Part shown: in pieces, positions 9,520-19,342 of the stretch | How positions within the stretch are numbered: position 1 is the stretch's first letter | How the letters are laid out: the number at the start of each line of letters is the position of its first letter | Assembly: GCA_015057455.1 (NCBI GenBank) | Contig: SVEH01000012.1 | Coordinates: 24,405 to 88,404 of the forward strand | DNA length: 64,000 nt | Reading direction: 5' to 3' | Origin: Lachnospiraceae bacterium | Lineage (GTDB): Bacteria; Bacillota; Clostridia; Lachnospirales; Lachnospiraceae | Program-made: the position numbers and the translations under genes | Notes under the pieces: generated by a model | Seen by the model: the letters and a program-made list of their open reading frames with translations, nothing else | Databases searched by the model: none | Told to the model about the DNA's origin: nothing

Positions 9520-11562
9520 CTATAAAGTAGTATGACCTACATACTTCTTTAATTTATTATCTATCCAAGCATTATTACTTATTATTTCTTCTAATTCCTT
9601 ATCTGATGCTTCTTTTATTGCATCATTTGCTTGTTTTAGAACATGCGCATCAGTGAATATGTCACTTATCTTAAATGATATATCACCGCTTTGTCTAATA
9701 CCAAATAAATCTCCTGGACCTCTAAGTTTCATATCTTCACTAGCTATGTAAAATCCGTCATTTGATTTATTCATTATTTCTAGTCTCTTCTTAGTATCCT
9801 CACTTTGATGATCACTAATCATAATACAGTAAGATTGATGCTTTCCTCGACCAACTCGTCCCCTTAATTGGTGTAACTGTGCAAGGCCAAAACGCTCTGC
9901 ATTTTCAATCATCATAACAGTTGCATTAGGTACATTAACTCCAACCTCTACAACCGTTGTAGATACTAATACTTGTGTTTTATTCTCAAAAAAGTCTTGC
10001 ATAACTTCTTGTTTTTCTTTAGCTTTCATCTTACCATGAAGTACACCAACATTAATAAATGGTGGTAACTCCATTTCTAATGATTTTGCATAATCCGTAA
10101 CATTCTCAGCCTCGATAGCTTCGCTTTCTTCAACCATTGGACATATAACATAGGCTTGTCTACCAGCACTTATTTCTTTTGTGATGAAATTATATGCTGT
10201 CTTCCTATACGAATTATCTACAACGCAATTCTTTATTGGAAGTCTATTACTTGGCAATTCATCTATAATAGAAATATCTAAATCACCATATAATATTATG
10301 GCAAGAGTTCTTGGAATTGGTGTAGCAGACATAACTAATACATGTGTACCATTGCCTCTTCCTGCAAGATTCTCTCTTTGTTTAACACCAAATCTATGTT
10401 GTTCATCTGTTACTACTAATGCAAGATTATTATATTCCACTTTTTCTTGAATAAGTGCGTGAGTTCCCACTATAATATCTACTTCATTAGCTTTAATACT
10501 AGCGTACATTTCACGTTTTTCTTTTGCCGTCATTGAACCTACTAGTAGTCCTACATTAATATCATAATCTTTATAAAATTCTTTTAGACTCTCGTAATGT
10601 TGCTTAGCCAAAACTTCTGTTGGTACCATAACAACACCTTGATATCCACTTAAGGCAACAATCAAAAGTGCAATAGCTGATACAACGGTTTTTCCTGAAC
10701 CAACATCACCCTGAATAAGTCTATTCATAGACTTATTACTCTCTAAATCTTTAATTACTTCCTCAATAGTTCTAAGCTGTGCACCAGTTAGTGTGTACGG
10801 AAGTTTCTTTATAAATTCATCTTTTATTTTATTACCATTGTTAATATTAAAATTATTAACTGCAATAGTCTTATCTTCTTTTAACTTAGCTAAGGCTAAA
10901 ATAAACATAAAAAACTCATCGAACACAAGTCTATGCCTTGCTTCGATTAAGTCCTCCTTGTTTTTTGGAAAATGGATATTTTTTACAGCCTTCTTATATT
11001 CTATTAAATCATATTTCTTACGAAATTTAAATGGTAAATATTCATTATTAAACTCAACTTCATCTATAATACTTCTTACAGCTTTTAAAATAGTCTGATT
11101 ACTTATACCACTTGTTAATGAATATATAGGATTCATTATATTTAATGTCTTATAATACTCTTCCTTAGATAAAATCTTAGGTTGAACCATAGTCAACATT
11201 CCATTTTTCCTTGAAACATTACCTCTAAGAATTACCCTTGCGCCTAATTTTATCTGATTCTTTAAATATGGCATATTAAACCACATTACCTTTATACTGT
11301 CAGTAGAATCTTGTATTCTACATGATAATATTGCTAAATTGCGCACCTTTTTTAGTTGTATACTATCACTAATAAAACCTTCTATTGTGATTGTTTCATC
11401 TTGTCTTACTGTATTAATAGGCACAATTGTTTTATATATATCATAATTTCTAGGATAATACTCTAATAAATCCCCAACTGTGTATATTTCCATTTTGTTG
11501 AATATTTTCTGTGTTTTTTCACCGATTCCTTTTACTACAGAAATACATTCATTATATAACAT
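9520..11562 (-). CDS. recG: ATP-dependent DNA helicase RecG
   Basis: A superfamily 2 helicase that remodels stalled replication forks and Holliday junctions. The 680-residue length is normal. The N-terminal wedge/OB-fold region is followed by Walker A GDVGSGKT (about residue 290), the DEQH box, MSATPIPRTLA, and the C-terminal helicase motif QLRGRVGRG. RecG-specific GPGDLFGIRQSG is present near the end. It follows mnmA on the same strand after a gap of about 125 bp that contains an inverted repeat. Assignment is secure. Confidence 0.97.
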   Translation of the reverse strand: MLYNECISVVKGIGEKTQKIFNKMEIYTVGDLLEYYPRNYDIYKTIVPINTVRQDETITIEGFISDSIQLKKVRNLAILSCRIQDSTDSIKVMWFNMPYLKNQIKLGARVILRGNVSRKNGMLTMVQPKILSKEEYYKTLNIMNPIYSLTSGISNQTILKAVRSIIDEVEFNNEYLPFKFRKKYDLIEYKKAVKNIHFPKNKEDLIEARHRLVFDEFFMFILALAKLKEDKTIAVNNFNINNGNKIKDEFIKKLPYTLTGAQLRTIEEVIKDLESNKSMNRLIQGDVGSGKTVVSAIALLIVALSGYQGVVMVPTEVLAKQHYESLKEFYKDYDINVGLLVGSMTAKEKREMYASIKANEVDIIVGTHALIQEKVEYNNLALVVTDEQHRFGVKQRENLAGRGNGTHVLVMSATPIPRTLAIILYGDLDISIIDELPSNRLPIKNCVVDNSYRKTAYNFITKEISAGRQAYVICPMVEESEAIEAENVTDYAKSLEMELPPFINVGVLHGKMKAKEKQEVMQDFFENKTQVLVSTTVVEVGVNVPNATVMMIENAERFGLAQLHQLRGRVGRGKHQSYCIMISDHQSEDTKKRLEIMNKSNDGFYIASEDMKLRGPGDLFGIRQSGDISFKISDIFTDAHVLKQANDAIKEASDKELEEIISNNAWIDNKLKKYVGHTTL

Positions 11563-11612
11563 GTTAAACCGCCATTCTGAAGTTTATAATCTTCTTTGTT
11601 TTATTAAACTTT

Positions 11613-11653
11613 ATTAGAGAACCTTGTGTTCTTTAACACAAAAGTTCTCTATT
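11613..11653. repeat. Intergenic inverted repeat between mnmA and recG
   Basis: An imperfect stem (AGAGAAC...GTGTT on one side, AACAC...GTTCTCT on the other) lies in the gap between mnmA and recG. Neither flank has a strong T-run, so it may be a weak terminator or an RNA processing site. I can only support the hairpin itself. Confidence 0.45.
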
Positions 11654-11688
11654 AAAATACATTATAATTATGAACATCCTGTGAAATT

Positions 11689-12765
11689 CTAGGCTATAAT
11701 TGTTCCACCGCCAACAATATAATCATCTTGATAAAACACAATTGCTTGCCCAGGTGTTACTGCACGAACTGGCTCATCAAATTCACACATATACAAATCA
11801 TCATTAACCTTAGTAACAATACACATGTCTCCTTGATGATTATATCTTATCTTTGCTCTAACTTTGATTGGTTCATTTACATCCTCTATAGACATAAAAT
11901 TCACTCTATCACAATATAACTTTGTACTATGAACATCATCATTGCTTCCTAAAATAACTTCATTCTTTTCAGGAACAAGTTTAATTACATACATAGGACT
12001 GCCAAAAGCAATTCCTAAACCTTTTCTTTGACCTACTGTATAATGAATAATACCTTTATGTTTACCTAATACATTACCATGAATATCTACAAAGTTACCT
12101 TCTTTATTCTCATAATTAGAATTCTCACAAATATACTTTGCATAATCATCATCTGGAACAAAGCAAATCTCCATACTATCTGGTTTGTTGGCTGTAAGTA
12201 AGCCTTGCTCTGCTGCTATTTGTCTAATCTCTTCTTTTGTATATTCACCTACTGGCATTAATGTCTTTGCCAACTGATCCTGAGTCAGATTATATAACGC
12301 ATAAGTTTGGTCCTTAGCTAATGTAGCACTTTGCTTTAATGTATATCTACCATTATCTAATTTATGAACTCTAGCATAATGGCCTGTTGCAATGTAATCT
12401 GCACCAATCTCCATACTTCTCTTTAAAAGAGATTCCCATTTTACATATCTATTACATGCTATACAAGGATTAGGAGTTCTTCCATTAACATATTCATCAA
12501 TAAAATAATCAATTACATGCTTTTTAAAATCTGTCCTAAAATTCATAACATAAAAAGGTATATCTAAATGATTAGCTATTCTTCTTGCATCTTCTACAGC
12601 ACTAAGACCACAACATCCTCCATTCTCTTCAGTTGCTGCAATATCTTCATCTTGCCATATCTGCATAGTTACGCCTATTACATCATATCCTTGCTTTTTT
12701 AATAAGTATGCGGCAACTGATGAATCAACTCCACCAGATAAGCCTACTACTACCTTCTCTTTCAT
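11689..12765 (-). CDS. mnmA: tRNA-specific 2-thiouridylase MnmA
   Basis: Forms 2-thiouridine at the wobble position of Lys, Glu and Gln tRNAs, using ATP and a persulfide sulfur. ATG 12765 is preferred (AGGTGGAAG just upstream) over a GTG three codons earlier; length 358. The PP-loop GLSGGVDSSV is at residues about 8-17. The catalytic Cys pair is visible as NPCIACNR (about 100-107) and EICFVPDDDY (about 200). The tRNA-binding beta-barrel occupies the C-terminus. It lies directly downstream of nifS and nifU, which supply sulfur in this gene order. Confidence 0.97.
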   Translation of the reverse strand: MKEKVVVGLSGGVDSSVAAYLLKKQGYDVIGVTMQIWQDEDIAATEENGGCCGLSAVEDARRIANHLDIPFYVMNFRTDFKKHVIDYFIDEYVNGRTPNPCIACNRYVKWESLLKRSMEIGADYIATGHYARVHKLDNGRYTLKQSATLAKDQTYALYNLTQDQLAKTLMPVGEYTKEEIRQIAAEQGLLTANKPDSMEICFVPDDDYAKYICENSNYENKEGNFVDIHGNVLGKHKGIIHYTVGQRKGLGIAFGSPMYVIKLVPEKNEVILGSNDDVHSTKLYCDRVNFMSIEDVNEPIKVRAKIRYNHQGDMCIVTKVNDDLYMCEFDEPVRAVTPGQAIVFYQDDYIVGGGTIIA

Positions 12766-12888
12766 TTCTTCCACCTATATCTAAACTATCTATTTTCTTA
12801 TCCTAGACTCCTTGTTTAACTATTATTCTTTATCCCAAGAGCCTAATTCAACTGCATAAATCCGTAATACCATATACTTATTTTTATT

Positions 12889-13329
12889 CTAGTATTCTTC
12901 CTCTTCTTCCTCATCTTCGTGAATATCACTCTTTGGTTGTTCTAAACCTTCTATCTCAATTCCATTCTTTTGTGCATAATCCCATAAAGCTGCGTGAATT
13001 GCTTCCTCTGCAAGTAAAGAACAGTGAACCTTTGCTGGTGGAAGTCCATCTAATGCTTCCATAACAGCCTTATTAGTTACTTTTAAAGCATCTTCTATTG
13101 TTTTACCCATAACAAGTTCTGTTGCCATACTAGATGTTGCAACTGCTGCACCACATCCAAATGTTTTAAACTTACAATCCTTTATTATATGATTTTCATC
13201 AATATCAAGATATATTCTCATAATATCTCCACATTTAGCATTACCAACAGTACCTACTCCACTTGCATCTTCTATTTCTCCCACATTTCTTGGATTAGTA
13301 AAATGATCCATAACCTTTTCACTATACAT
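12889..13329 (-). CDS. Iron-sulfur cluster scaffold NifU/IscU-like
   Basis: A U-type scaffold for assembling [2Fe-2S] and [4Fe-4S] clusters. The three conserved cysteines are Cys33 (AKCGD), Cys59 (FGCGAA) and Cys103 (VHCSLLAEEA), with Asp35 beside the first, as in the IscU family. The 146-residue protein ends in an acidic tail after the scaffold domain. It is preceded by nifS and followed by mnmA on the same strand. In Clostridia this gene is commonly called nifU; function as the general housekeeping scaffold is inferred from context. Confidence 0.95.
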   Translation of the reverse strand: MYSEKVMDHFTNPRNVGEIEDASGVGTVGNAKCGDIMRIYLDIDENHIIKDCKFKTFGCGAAVATSSMATELVMGKTIEDALKVTNKAVMEALDGLPPAKVHCSLLAEEAIHAALWDYAQKNGIEIEGLEQPKSDIHEDEEEEEEY

Positions 13330-13486
13330 AATAACATTCCTCCATCTACAAATTTATTTATTAAACTTAGTCATTCTTTTAAACTTTTCATTTATATTAA
13401 ATATTTTATTAAGTCGTTTTATTTACGATAAGCCTTTAAAACGCCTATCATTTTTTGCATTCATTAATTATTTAAATCAATACTTC

Positions 13487-14674
13487 TTAATTCACTTTAT
13501 TTTTTCTCACAAAATCTTCGTATAAAGGTGACATACTTCTTAATCTTTCAACAACAGCTGCAACTTCATTTACAACATACTCAATTTCTTCCTCAGTGTT
13601 TTCTTCACTAAGTGTAAGTCTTAATGAACCATGAGCTATTTCATGTGGTAAACCTATTGCCAACAACACATGTGAAGGGTCCAATGAACCTGATGTACAA
13701 GCTGATCCACTAGAACCACATATTCCCTTCATGTCTAACATAATAAGTAATGACTCACCTTCAATAAATTGAAAACTAAAGTTAGCATTATTAGGTAATC
13801 TATTAGTTCTATCTCCGTTAAGCCTTGTATATGGAACTACTTTTAGAACCTTCTCTATAAGCATATCTCTTAGCTTTATTTCTTTGCTAATTCTCTCTGA
13901 CATATTATCCATTGCAATCTCTACAGCTTTAGCAAATCCAACGATACCTGGAACATTCTCTGTACCAGCTCTTCTTCTTCTTTCTTGTGCTCCACCATGG
14001 ATAAATGATCTTAATTTAAGTCCTTTTCTAATATATAGAAAACCAATTCCCTTTGGTCCATTTAATTTGTGACCACTTGCACTTAGCATATCTATATTTA
14101 ACTCTTCCACATCTATCTCAATATGCCCATAAGCTTGAACTGCATCTGTATGGAAAAGTATATTATTCTCTTTTGCTATTTCACCAATCTCTTTAATTGG
14201 TTGAATAGTTCCTATCTCATTATTAGCAAACATAACAGAAATTAAAATCGTATCCGTTCTAATAGCCTTCTTTAATTCATCTAATTTTAATATTCCATTC
14301 TCATCAACATCAATATAAGTAACCTCATATCCTTCTTTTTCTAAATGTTCACATGTATGAAGGACTGCGTGATGTTCTATCTTAGATGTAATAATATGTT
14401 TTCCTTTATTCTTGTATGCCTCAGCAGTTGCCTTTATAGCCCAGTTATCTGACTCTGTCCCACCTGCTGTAAAATAAATATCTGCCCCTCTTGTATTAAG
14501 TGATTTAGCAATAATATCCTTTGCATTATCTACAGCTTCTTTGCTTTTAGTTGCAAATTGATAAACACTAGATGGATTACCATAATGCTCTGTAAAATAA
14601 GGCATCATTGCTTCTACAACTTCACCCTTAACCTTTGTTGTTGCAGCGTTATCTAAATATATCATTTTGTCCAT
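13487..14674 (-). CDS. Cysteine desulfurase, IscS/NifS type
   Basis: A PLP enzyme that takes sulfur from cysteine for Fe-S assembly and tRNA thiolation. The PLP lysine is Lys203 in SGHKLNGPKG. The catalytic persulfide Cys326 is in the flexible loop GSACTSGSLDPSHVL, typical of group I desulfurases. The 395-residue length is normal. iscR lies upstream, nifU and mnmA downstream, so it should donate sulfur to both. AT-rich gaps of about 120 and 157 bp separate it from its neighbours, which leaves room for processing or secondary promoters. Confidence 0.96.
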   Translation of the reverse strand: MDKMIYLDNAATTKVKGEVVEAMMPYFTEHYGNPSSVYQFATKSKEAVDNAKDIIAKSLNTRGADIYFTAGGTESDNWAIKATAEAYKNKGKHIITSKIEHHAVLHTCEHLEKEGYEVTYIDVDENGILKLDELKKAIRTDTILISVMFANNEIGTIQPIKEIGEIAKENNILFHTDAVQAYGHIEIDVEELNIDMLSASGHKLNGPKGIGFLYIRKGLKLRSFIHGGAQERRRRAGTENVPGIVGFAKAVEIAMDNMSERISKEIKLRDMLIEKVLKVVPYTRLNGDRTNRLPNNANFSFQFIEGESLLIMLDMKGICGSSGSACTSGSLDPSHVLLAIGLPHEIAHGSLRLTLSEENTEEEIEYVVNEVAAVVERLRSMSPLYEDFVRKNKVN

Positions 14675-14795
14675 AACTACACTTCCTTTTATATTAAAAT
14701 CATCTTAGTCTTATATATCCTTTTTATATATAATTTTTATATATTTTATATTATGTCTAATTTTTATTATGTTTATTTATATTAAACATTAAACC

Positions 14796-15254
14796 TTAAC
14801 ATGGTAATTTATGCTCTACTATCATCCCTTCAGGATCAATAGAATGACTTTGTTCTACAAGGTCTGACAACATCATATTGTCTACTGTATTAATAATACT
14901 TTCATTAACCTTCTGCCACACATACTTAGTTACACATATCCCTGATACTTCGCATGCATTAAGATTATCATCATTAACACAATTAACTAATGCCAAATCA
15001 CCTTCTAAGGCCCTTAATATATCTCCAACAGATATATTTTTTGCAGACTTAGCAAGCTTATATCCGCCCCATGCACCTCTAATACTAGAAACTAATTCCG
15101 CCTTTCTTAATTTAGGAATTAGTTGCTCTAAATAATTAACAGATATCTTAGTTCTATCTGATATTTCGCTAATAGATACCGTACCATCTCCTGCATAAAG
15201 CGCAATATCTAAAATCGCCTTTAAGCCATATCTTGACTTAGTTGATAACTTCAT
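14796..15254 (-). CDS. iscR: Rrf2-family transcriptional regulator, IscR-like
   Basis: A winged-helix regulator that senses Fe-S cluster status. The N-terminal MKLSTKSRYGLKAILDIAL is the Rrf2 signature. Three cysteines at 92, 101 and 107 (NCVN...ACEVSGICV) match the cluster-binding trio of IscR, with slightly different spacing. At 152 residues it is full length. It heads the nifS-nifU-mnmA set, and two palindromes lie between its promoter and start, so autoregulation is likely. CymR-type Rrf2 proteins lack these cysteines, which argues for IscR. Confidence 0.92.
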   Translation of the reverse strand: MKLSTKSRYGLKAILDIALYAGDGTVSISEISDRTKISVNYLEQLIPKLRKAELVSSIRGAWGGYKLAKSAKNISVGDILRALEGDLALVNCVNDDNLNACEVSGICVTKYVWQKVNESIINTVDNMMLSDLVEQSHSIDPEGMIVEHKLPC

Positions 15255-15292
15255 CCTTACACCTTCTTGTATATATACCTCTTTGCTTCCCC

Positions 15293-15312
15293 TAAAAATG
15301 TATTTTTAGGTT
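15293..15312. promoter_or_regulatory. Palindrome in the iscR leader
   Basis: Perfect 9-bp arms CCTAAAAAT/ATTTTTAGG around a 2-base centre, about 40 bp before the iscR start. A further copy of the half-site ATTTTTAGG is at 15412-15420. It may be a regulator site or an RNA hairpin; no experiment or alignment supports either. Confidence 0.4.
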
Positions 15313-15340
15313 CTCAATCAATTCATACCTTTTCATATCC

Positions 15341-15363
15341 GATTAAATTAGTAAGATTTAATC
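15341..15363. promoter_or_regulatory. Candidate operator at the iscR transcription start
   Basis: Dyad GATTAAAT-(7)-ATTTAATC, perfect over 8 bp per arm, lies just downstream of the iscR -10 box, where a repressor would block initiation. Rrf2 proteins bind dyads of similar size. Binding by this IscR is inferred from position only. Confidence 0.5.
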
Positions 15364-15373
15364 ACCATAATAG

Positions 15374-15402
15374 AATATATAACTAACATAAGTAAAAGTC
15401 AA
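15374..15402 (-). promoter_or_regulatory. Sigma-A promoter of the iscR cluster
   Basis: On the minus strand TTGACT (15397-15402) is followed after 17 bp by TATATT (15374-15379), close to the vegetative consensus. The distance to the iscR start is about 110 bp. Confidence 0.75.
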
Positions 15403-15418
15403 GAAAAATATATTTTTA

Positions 15419-15441
15419 GGCCCCTGTCATTGACAGGGGCC
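15419..15441 (-). terminator. Terminator after the subtilase gene
   Basis: A G+C-rich stem GGCCCCTGTC/GACAGGGGCC with a 3-base loop is followed on the minus strand by an A/T-rich tract. It ends 41 bp after the subtilase stop. The same 9-bp stem arms recur at 63741-63765 with a different loop. Confidence 0.75.
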
Positions 15442-15482
15442 ATAGATATCTACAAATTATAGTTTATAATTGAGACTAGACT

Positions 15483-18173
15483 CTATCTGGCTTTTGCTGG
15501 TTTTGGTTCTGAGAAATCTCCATATAGAATCTTGCCATCTATTTTTTTATAACTTCTTACTTTATAATAAAATGTCTTGTTTGTAGGTACATCAACTACT
15601 CTAATTCGTAAATATTGTGGTGCTATATTAGACATCAATCTATAATTACCATTTTGAGCGTCTGCAACATATACTTGATATCCTGATGCATTTTGAACTT
15701 TATTCCAACTTATAAGTACTTTTCTACCTACTTCAGCTATTGTAGAAACATTTGTCACTTTTCCAGGAGCAACATATGCAGCCAACTTTTCTGAATACTC
15801 AGCATACATAGTTTCATCATTTACTTTTTTATAAGCTCGTACAACATAATAATTCTTGGATAATGGTTGTAAGCCAGTATCTAGATAAACTGTTTTTGAT
15901 GCTGGTAATATCGCTATTTTCTTATAAGCTTTACTTGCTGAATTATATTTAAACAACTCATATCCTGTAGCTCCTGTCACCGTATACCATGCCAACTTTA
16001 TACTACTAGAAGATGTACTATTATATACAAGCCTTGTTTTATTTAATTCCGTTGATGCAACTAATGTTTCTGAAAATGCACTACAATACTTAACTTTATT
16101 AGATTCTTTATATCCTCTAACCTTATAATAATATGTAATTCCTGCATTTAATTTTGTATCAACATATTCACCTGCATTTACTACATATTTTACAAATCTA
16201 TATTTCTTTTGAACTGAATCAAATCTATATACTTCATATCCATCATATATGTCATTATTTTTCCACTTTAACCTTATACTATTTTTACTTACTGTTTCTA
16301 CTTCAGTTTCCTCCAGTGCAGGTGGAATTATATTAAGATTTAATTTCTTGGTACCATATGCTTTTTCACCCTCTGCTTTTACAGTCACTGTACATTTTCC
16401 AATATCTACATTATCTTCATATTCAACTGAATAGTAAGTACCTTGTTGTAACCATACGTTACCATACTTAACCCTTATACTAGGTTTAATTTCCCCACCT
16501 GTATAAATATATGTATAGGCAGGTGGCACTATAGTACACGCAGCTATATTAACCTTTCCAAATGTTCTTGCCGCAGAATACAAATCTGAATTAAGCTTTA
16601 CATATTTGTGTATTTTTCCATTTTTATCTTTATAACTTATATACTTATTTGATTTAAGTTTTGCAATAATATACGAACTCTTATATTTTGTTTTATCTTT
16701 ATATATACTTCTAAAATTAGCTGCCATTGCTGACACAACTGCTGTTGCAGCTGATGTACCGCTAGTGTATGAATATTTATTGCCTCCAATATCTGGACAA
16801 TACATATTGGAACCTGGCGCTATAATATCATATTCAATGCTATTCCCCGGTTGATAATCCCAATTTGAAAAACTACATAATTGTTTATTTTGATTATATG
16901 CCATAACACCTACTACATATGTACTTGCTGCAGGGTAATTGTCATAGGCATCATATTTGCCACCAAAATATTTCTTTCCATCAGAAGTTGGAACGCCATC
17001 GTTACCAGCTGCTGCTATTAGAATGCATCCTTCGTCATATGCATTTTTTGCAGCAACCTCTATAACTAAACTTTTCTCTCCGCCAAAGGACATATTGATA
17101 ATATCTGCCTTCATATGTGTAGCATAATTAATAGCTTTAGCCACATCATCTTGATTAAATTCTCCCTTAGCATCTGCTGCTTTAATAGGCATAATCTTTG
17201 CATTATATGCAATACCAGAACCTGAACGTCCACCTACTGCTTGCATTGCAATAATTCCAGACATATTTGTTCCATGCCCATTATCATCTAAAGGAGTCCT
17301 TGATGGATTAATAATATTCACACCATAATAATCATCTATATAACCATTATTATCATCATCTTTACCATTACCTGCTATTTCATTAGTATTAAGCCACATA
17401 GCATCTCTTAATGCCTCGTGGGTATATTGTACACCTGTATCTATTACAGCTACTACAACATCTCTTCCGGGCTCATAACCATTACGCTCCATTTCATTCC
17501 AATTGCCCATCATACCTAAATCATCTAGATACCATTGCATCTGCATATATGGTGCAGAAACAAGATTCGGAATCTTGTTCTCCCCTACTGCTGATTGCTC
17601 ATATGTATACCCCGGCTCCGCACCAAGTATATCATCTCTTTTATTCAACTCATCAATTACATCCCATATATCCTTATCTGTTTTTGCTTTATATGATACT
17701 AAATATTGCTTAGTTTCATCAATATTATCTACCTTAAAACTTAAGCCATATGGAACTTCTGTAATAAATTCAACATCAGTTAATCCATACTCTTTACATA
17801 TAAAACTATCGTCCTTTAATACATCTGCACCATTTTTAGTAGATTTATTGCTAATCATAACAAACATAACTACATTTTCATTAATACTAACATTTTCCCT
17901 AAACTCTTTAGACTTATGTTCTTCTATTATATCCTCAACTGACTCTTCAACACTAAGCATTTTTCTTTCTTCTATCTCTATTTCATCTTGTACTGATGCA
18001 CCAACTGATTGTTGTATTTTACTTTCATTATATTGTATATTTTCATTTGATTTAGATTTACTATCAACTTCAGAGGAATTAATTCTTATAGACACGTCAA
18101 AAAGGTTAATACACATATTAACCACTAAACAAATCGATATGAAAGATTTTAGTATTTTTCTATACTCCCTCAT
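15483..18173 (-). CDS. Secreted subtilisin-like (S8) protease with fibronectin type III domains
   Basis: An exported serine protease of 896 residues. Residues 1-30 form a signal peptide (basic start, then ISICLVVNMCINLF). A pro-region with a polar stretch spans about 35-200. The catalytic triad is visible: Asp245 (VAVIDTG), His300 (NGHGT) and Ser474 (SGTSAAT), with the oxyanion Asn in AAAGNDG. Between Asp and His, KDDDNNGYIDD resembles a calcium-binding loop. Three FN3-like repeats (about 615-705, 708-800, 803-895) follow, each with WxxxxxAxGYExY/F-type lines. No LPxTG motif is seen, so release or non-covalent attachment is likely. The N-terminus is rich in Ser, Asn, Lys and Glu. Confidence 0.93.
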   Translation of the reverse strand: MREYRKILKSFISICLVVNMCINLFDVSIRINSSEVDSKSKSNENIQYNESKIQQSVGASVQDEIEIEERKMLSVEESVEDIIEEHKSKEFRENVSINENVVMFVMISNKSTKNGADVLKDDSFICKEYGLTDVEFITEVPYGLSFKVDNIDETKQYLVSYKAKTDKDIWDVIDELNKRDDILGAEPGYTYEQSAVGENKIPNLVSAPYMQMQWYLDDLGMMGNWNEMERNGYEPGRDVVVAVIDTGVQYTHEALRDAMWLNTNEIAGNGKDDDNNGYIDDYYGVNIINPSRTPLDDNGHGTNMSGIIAMQAVGGRSGSGIAYNAKIMPIKAADAKGEFNQDDVAKAINYATHMKADIINMSFGGEKSLVIEVAAKNAYDEGCILIAAAGNDGVPTSDGKKYFGGKYDAYDNYPAASTYVVGVMAYNQNKQLCSFSNWDYQPGNSIEYDIIAPGSNMYCPDIGGNKYSYTSGTSAATAVVSAMAANFRSIYKDKTKYKSSYIIAKLKSNKYISYKDKNGKIHKYVKLNSDLYSAARTFGKVNIAACTIVPPAYTYIYTGGEIKPSIRVKYGNVWLQQGTYYSVEYEDNVDIGKCTVTVKAEGEKAYGTKKLNLNIIPPALEETEVETVSKNSIRLKWKNNDIYDGYEVYRFDSVQKKYRFVKYVVNAGEYVDTKLNAGITYYYKVRGYKESNKVKYCSAFSETLVASTELNKTRLVYNSTSSSSIKLAWYTVTGATGYELFKYNSASKAYKKIAILPASKTVYLDTGLQPLSKNYYVVRAYKKVNDETMYAEYSEKLAAYVAPGKVTNVSTIAEVGRKVLISWNKVQNASGYQVYVADAQNGNYRLMSNIAPQYLRIRVVDVPTNKTFYYKVRSYKKIDGKILYGDFSEPKPAKAR

Positions 18174-18210
18174 ATAAATCCCTCACTTAATACTGTCTCA
18201 TTTCCCTTAA

Positions 18211-18252
18211 TTTCTGTATGCAATAGCCCTCTACTATGTATGCACACAGAAA
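18211..18252. repeat. Inverted repeat upstream of the subtilase gene
   Basis: Arms TTTCTGTATGCA and TGCACACAGAAA, complementary except for one base, are separated by 18 bases and lie 38 bp before the subtilase start. It could be an operator or a leader hairpin; there is no further evidence. Confidence 0.4.
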
Positions 18253-18266
18253 TAAAGCATAAAAAT

Positions 18267-18320
18267 GCCTATATAATAATTGTAATCTTTATTACAAAAT
18301 CTTACAATCATCATATAGGC
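18267..18320 (-). terminator. Terminator after metA
   Basis: Stem GCCTATAT/ATATAGGC with a second inner pairing (TTGTAA/TTACAA) lies about 110 bp downstream of the metA stop on the minus strand. A run of T follows on that strand (18261-18265). Confidence 0.65.
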
Positions 18321-18433
18321 CTATGTTACTTATTAATCTTATTAGTGGTAAATATATATAAGTTAAAACTAGAGTTTATGTCTTCCTCTTTTGAATTTAA
18401 ATAATTTTACTAATTATATTTAATCTTTACATT

Positions 18434-19342
18434 CTACAACTCATATGGAGTTTTTTGATATACATAATAATTCAACCAGTTTGAATACAATAGATTGGAA
18501 TGTGCTCTCCATGTAAGCACTGGTCTTGTACTTGGGTCATCATTTACATAATAATTCTTTATTATATTTGGATTAAGGCCCTTCTTCATATCTCTATGGT
18601 ATTCATAATCTAGTGTCATACGGTCATATTCTGGATGACCTGTTACAAATACATCTTTACCGTCTCTTCCTATTGCAAGGAATACTCCTGCTTCATCAGA
18701 AGTTGCAAGTAGTTTTAATTCTTTATTTTTATTAATGTCTTCCTCATATACTGTAGTGTATCTTGAATGAGGAGCCAAAAATGTATCATCAAATCCTCTT
18801 ACAAGTGGCTCTCTTCTATCTAATGTATTATGATTATATATTCCTGATAGCTTTTCTTCCATAGGATACTTATTAATTCCATATTTATGATATAATGCAG
18901 CTTGAGCGCCCCAACATATGTGTAGTGTTGATGTAACGTTCTTGTCTGCCCAATCCATAATCTCTACTAGTTCATCCCAATATGCAACTTCTTCAAAATC
19001 CATCTGTTCTACTGGTGCTCCAGTTATAATAAGTCCATCTAACTTCTTGTCCTTTATATCTTCAAAATGATAATAGAACTTATCTAAATGTGCAGTTGAT
19101 GTATTCTTACCTACGTAAGTCTTTGTTTTCAACAAAGATACATCTAACTGAAGTGCACTATTAGATAAACATCTAAGTAATTGAACTTCTGTATCTTCCT
19201 TTAAAGGCATTAAATTAAGTATCGCTATCTTTAATGGTCTTATATCTTGGCTATCTGCTCTATCCTTGTCCATTAAAAAGATATTCTCTTCTTCTAATAA
19301 TATCTTTGCTGGCAAATTATCATTTATCTTAATAGGTGGCAT
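18434..19342 (-). CDS. metA: Homoserine O-acetyltransferase, MetA family
   Basis: Activates homoserine for methionine synthesis. The 302-residue protein has the MetA catalytic Cys143 (HICWGAQAAL) and the His236/Glu238 pair (VTGHPEYD). The acyl-CoA specificity position, Gly111 in succinyl-specific E. coli MetA, is Glu112 here (ITGAPVEQMDF). Glu at this site is known to confer acetyl-CoA use, as in Bacillus and Thermotoga, so acetyltransferase is the better call. Together with metF and metH elsewhere in the window, the cell can make methionine. No SAM riboswitch or T-box was recognised upstream. Confidence 0.94.
   Translation of the reverse strand: MPPIKINDNLPAKILLEEENIFLMDKDRADSQDIRPLKIAILNLMPLKEDTEVQLLRCLSNSALQLDVSLLKTKTYVGKNTSTAHLDKFYYHFEDIKDKKLDGLIITGAPVEQMDFEEVAYWDELVEIMDWADKNVTSTLHICWGAQAALYHKYGINKYPMEEKLSGIYNHNTLDRREPLVRGFDDTFLAPHSRYTTVYEEDINKNKELKLLATSDEAGVFLAIGRDGKDVFVTGHPEYDRMTLDYEYHRDMKKGLNPNIIKNYYVNDDPSTRPVLTWRAHSNLLYSNWLNYYVYQKTPYEL

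Noticed and set aside
17503..18177. A 224-codon plus-strand frame opposite the subtilase N-terminus
   Set aside because: Ser/Leu-rich shadow of the Lys/Glu/Ser-rich pro-region, with no ribosome site and no recognisable domain.
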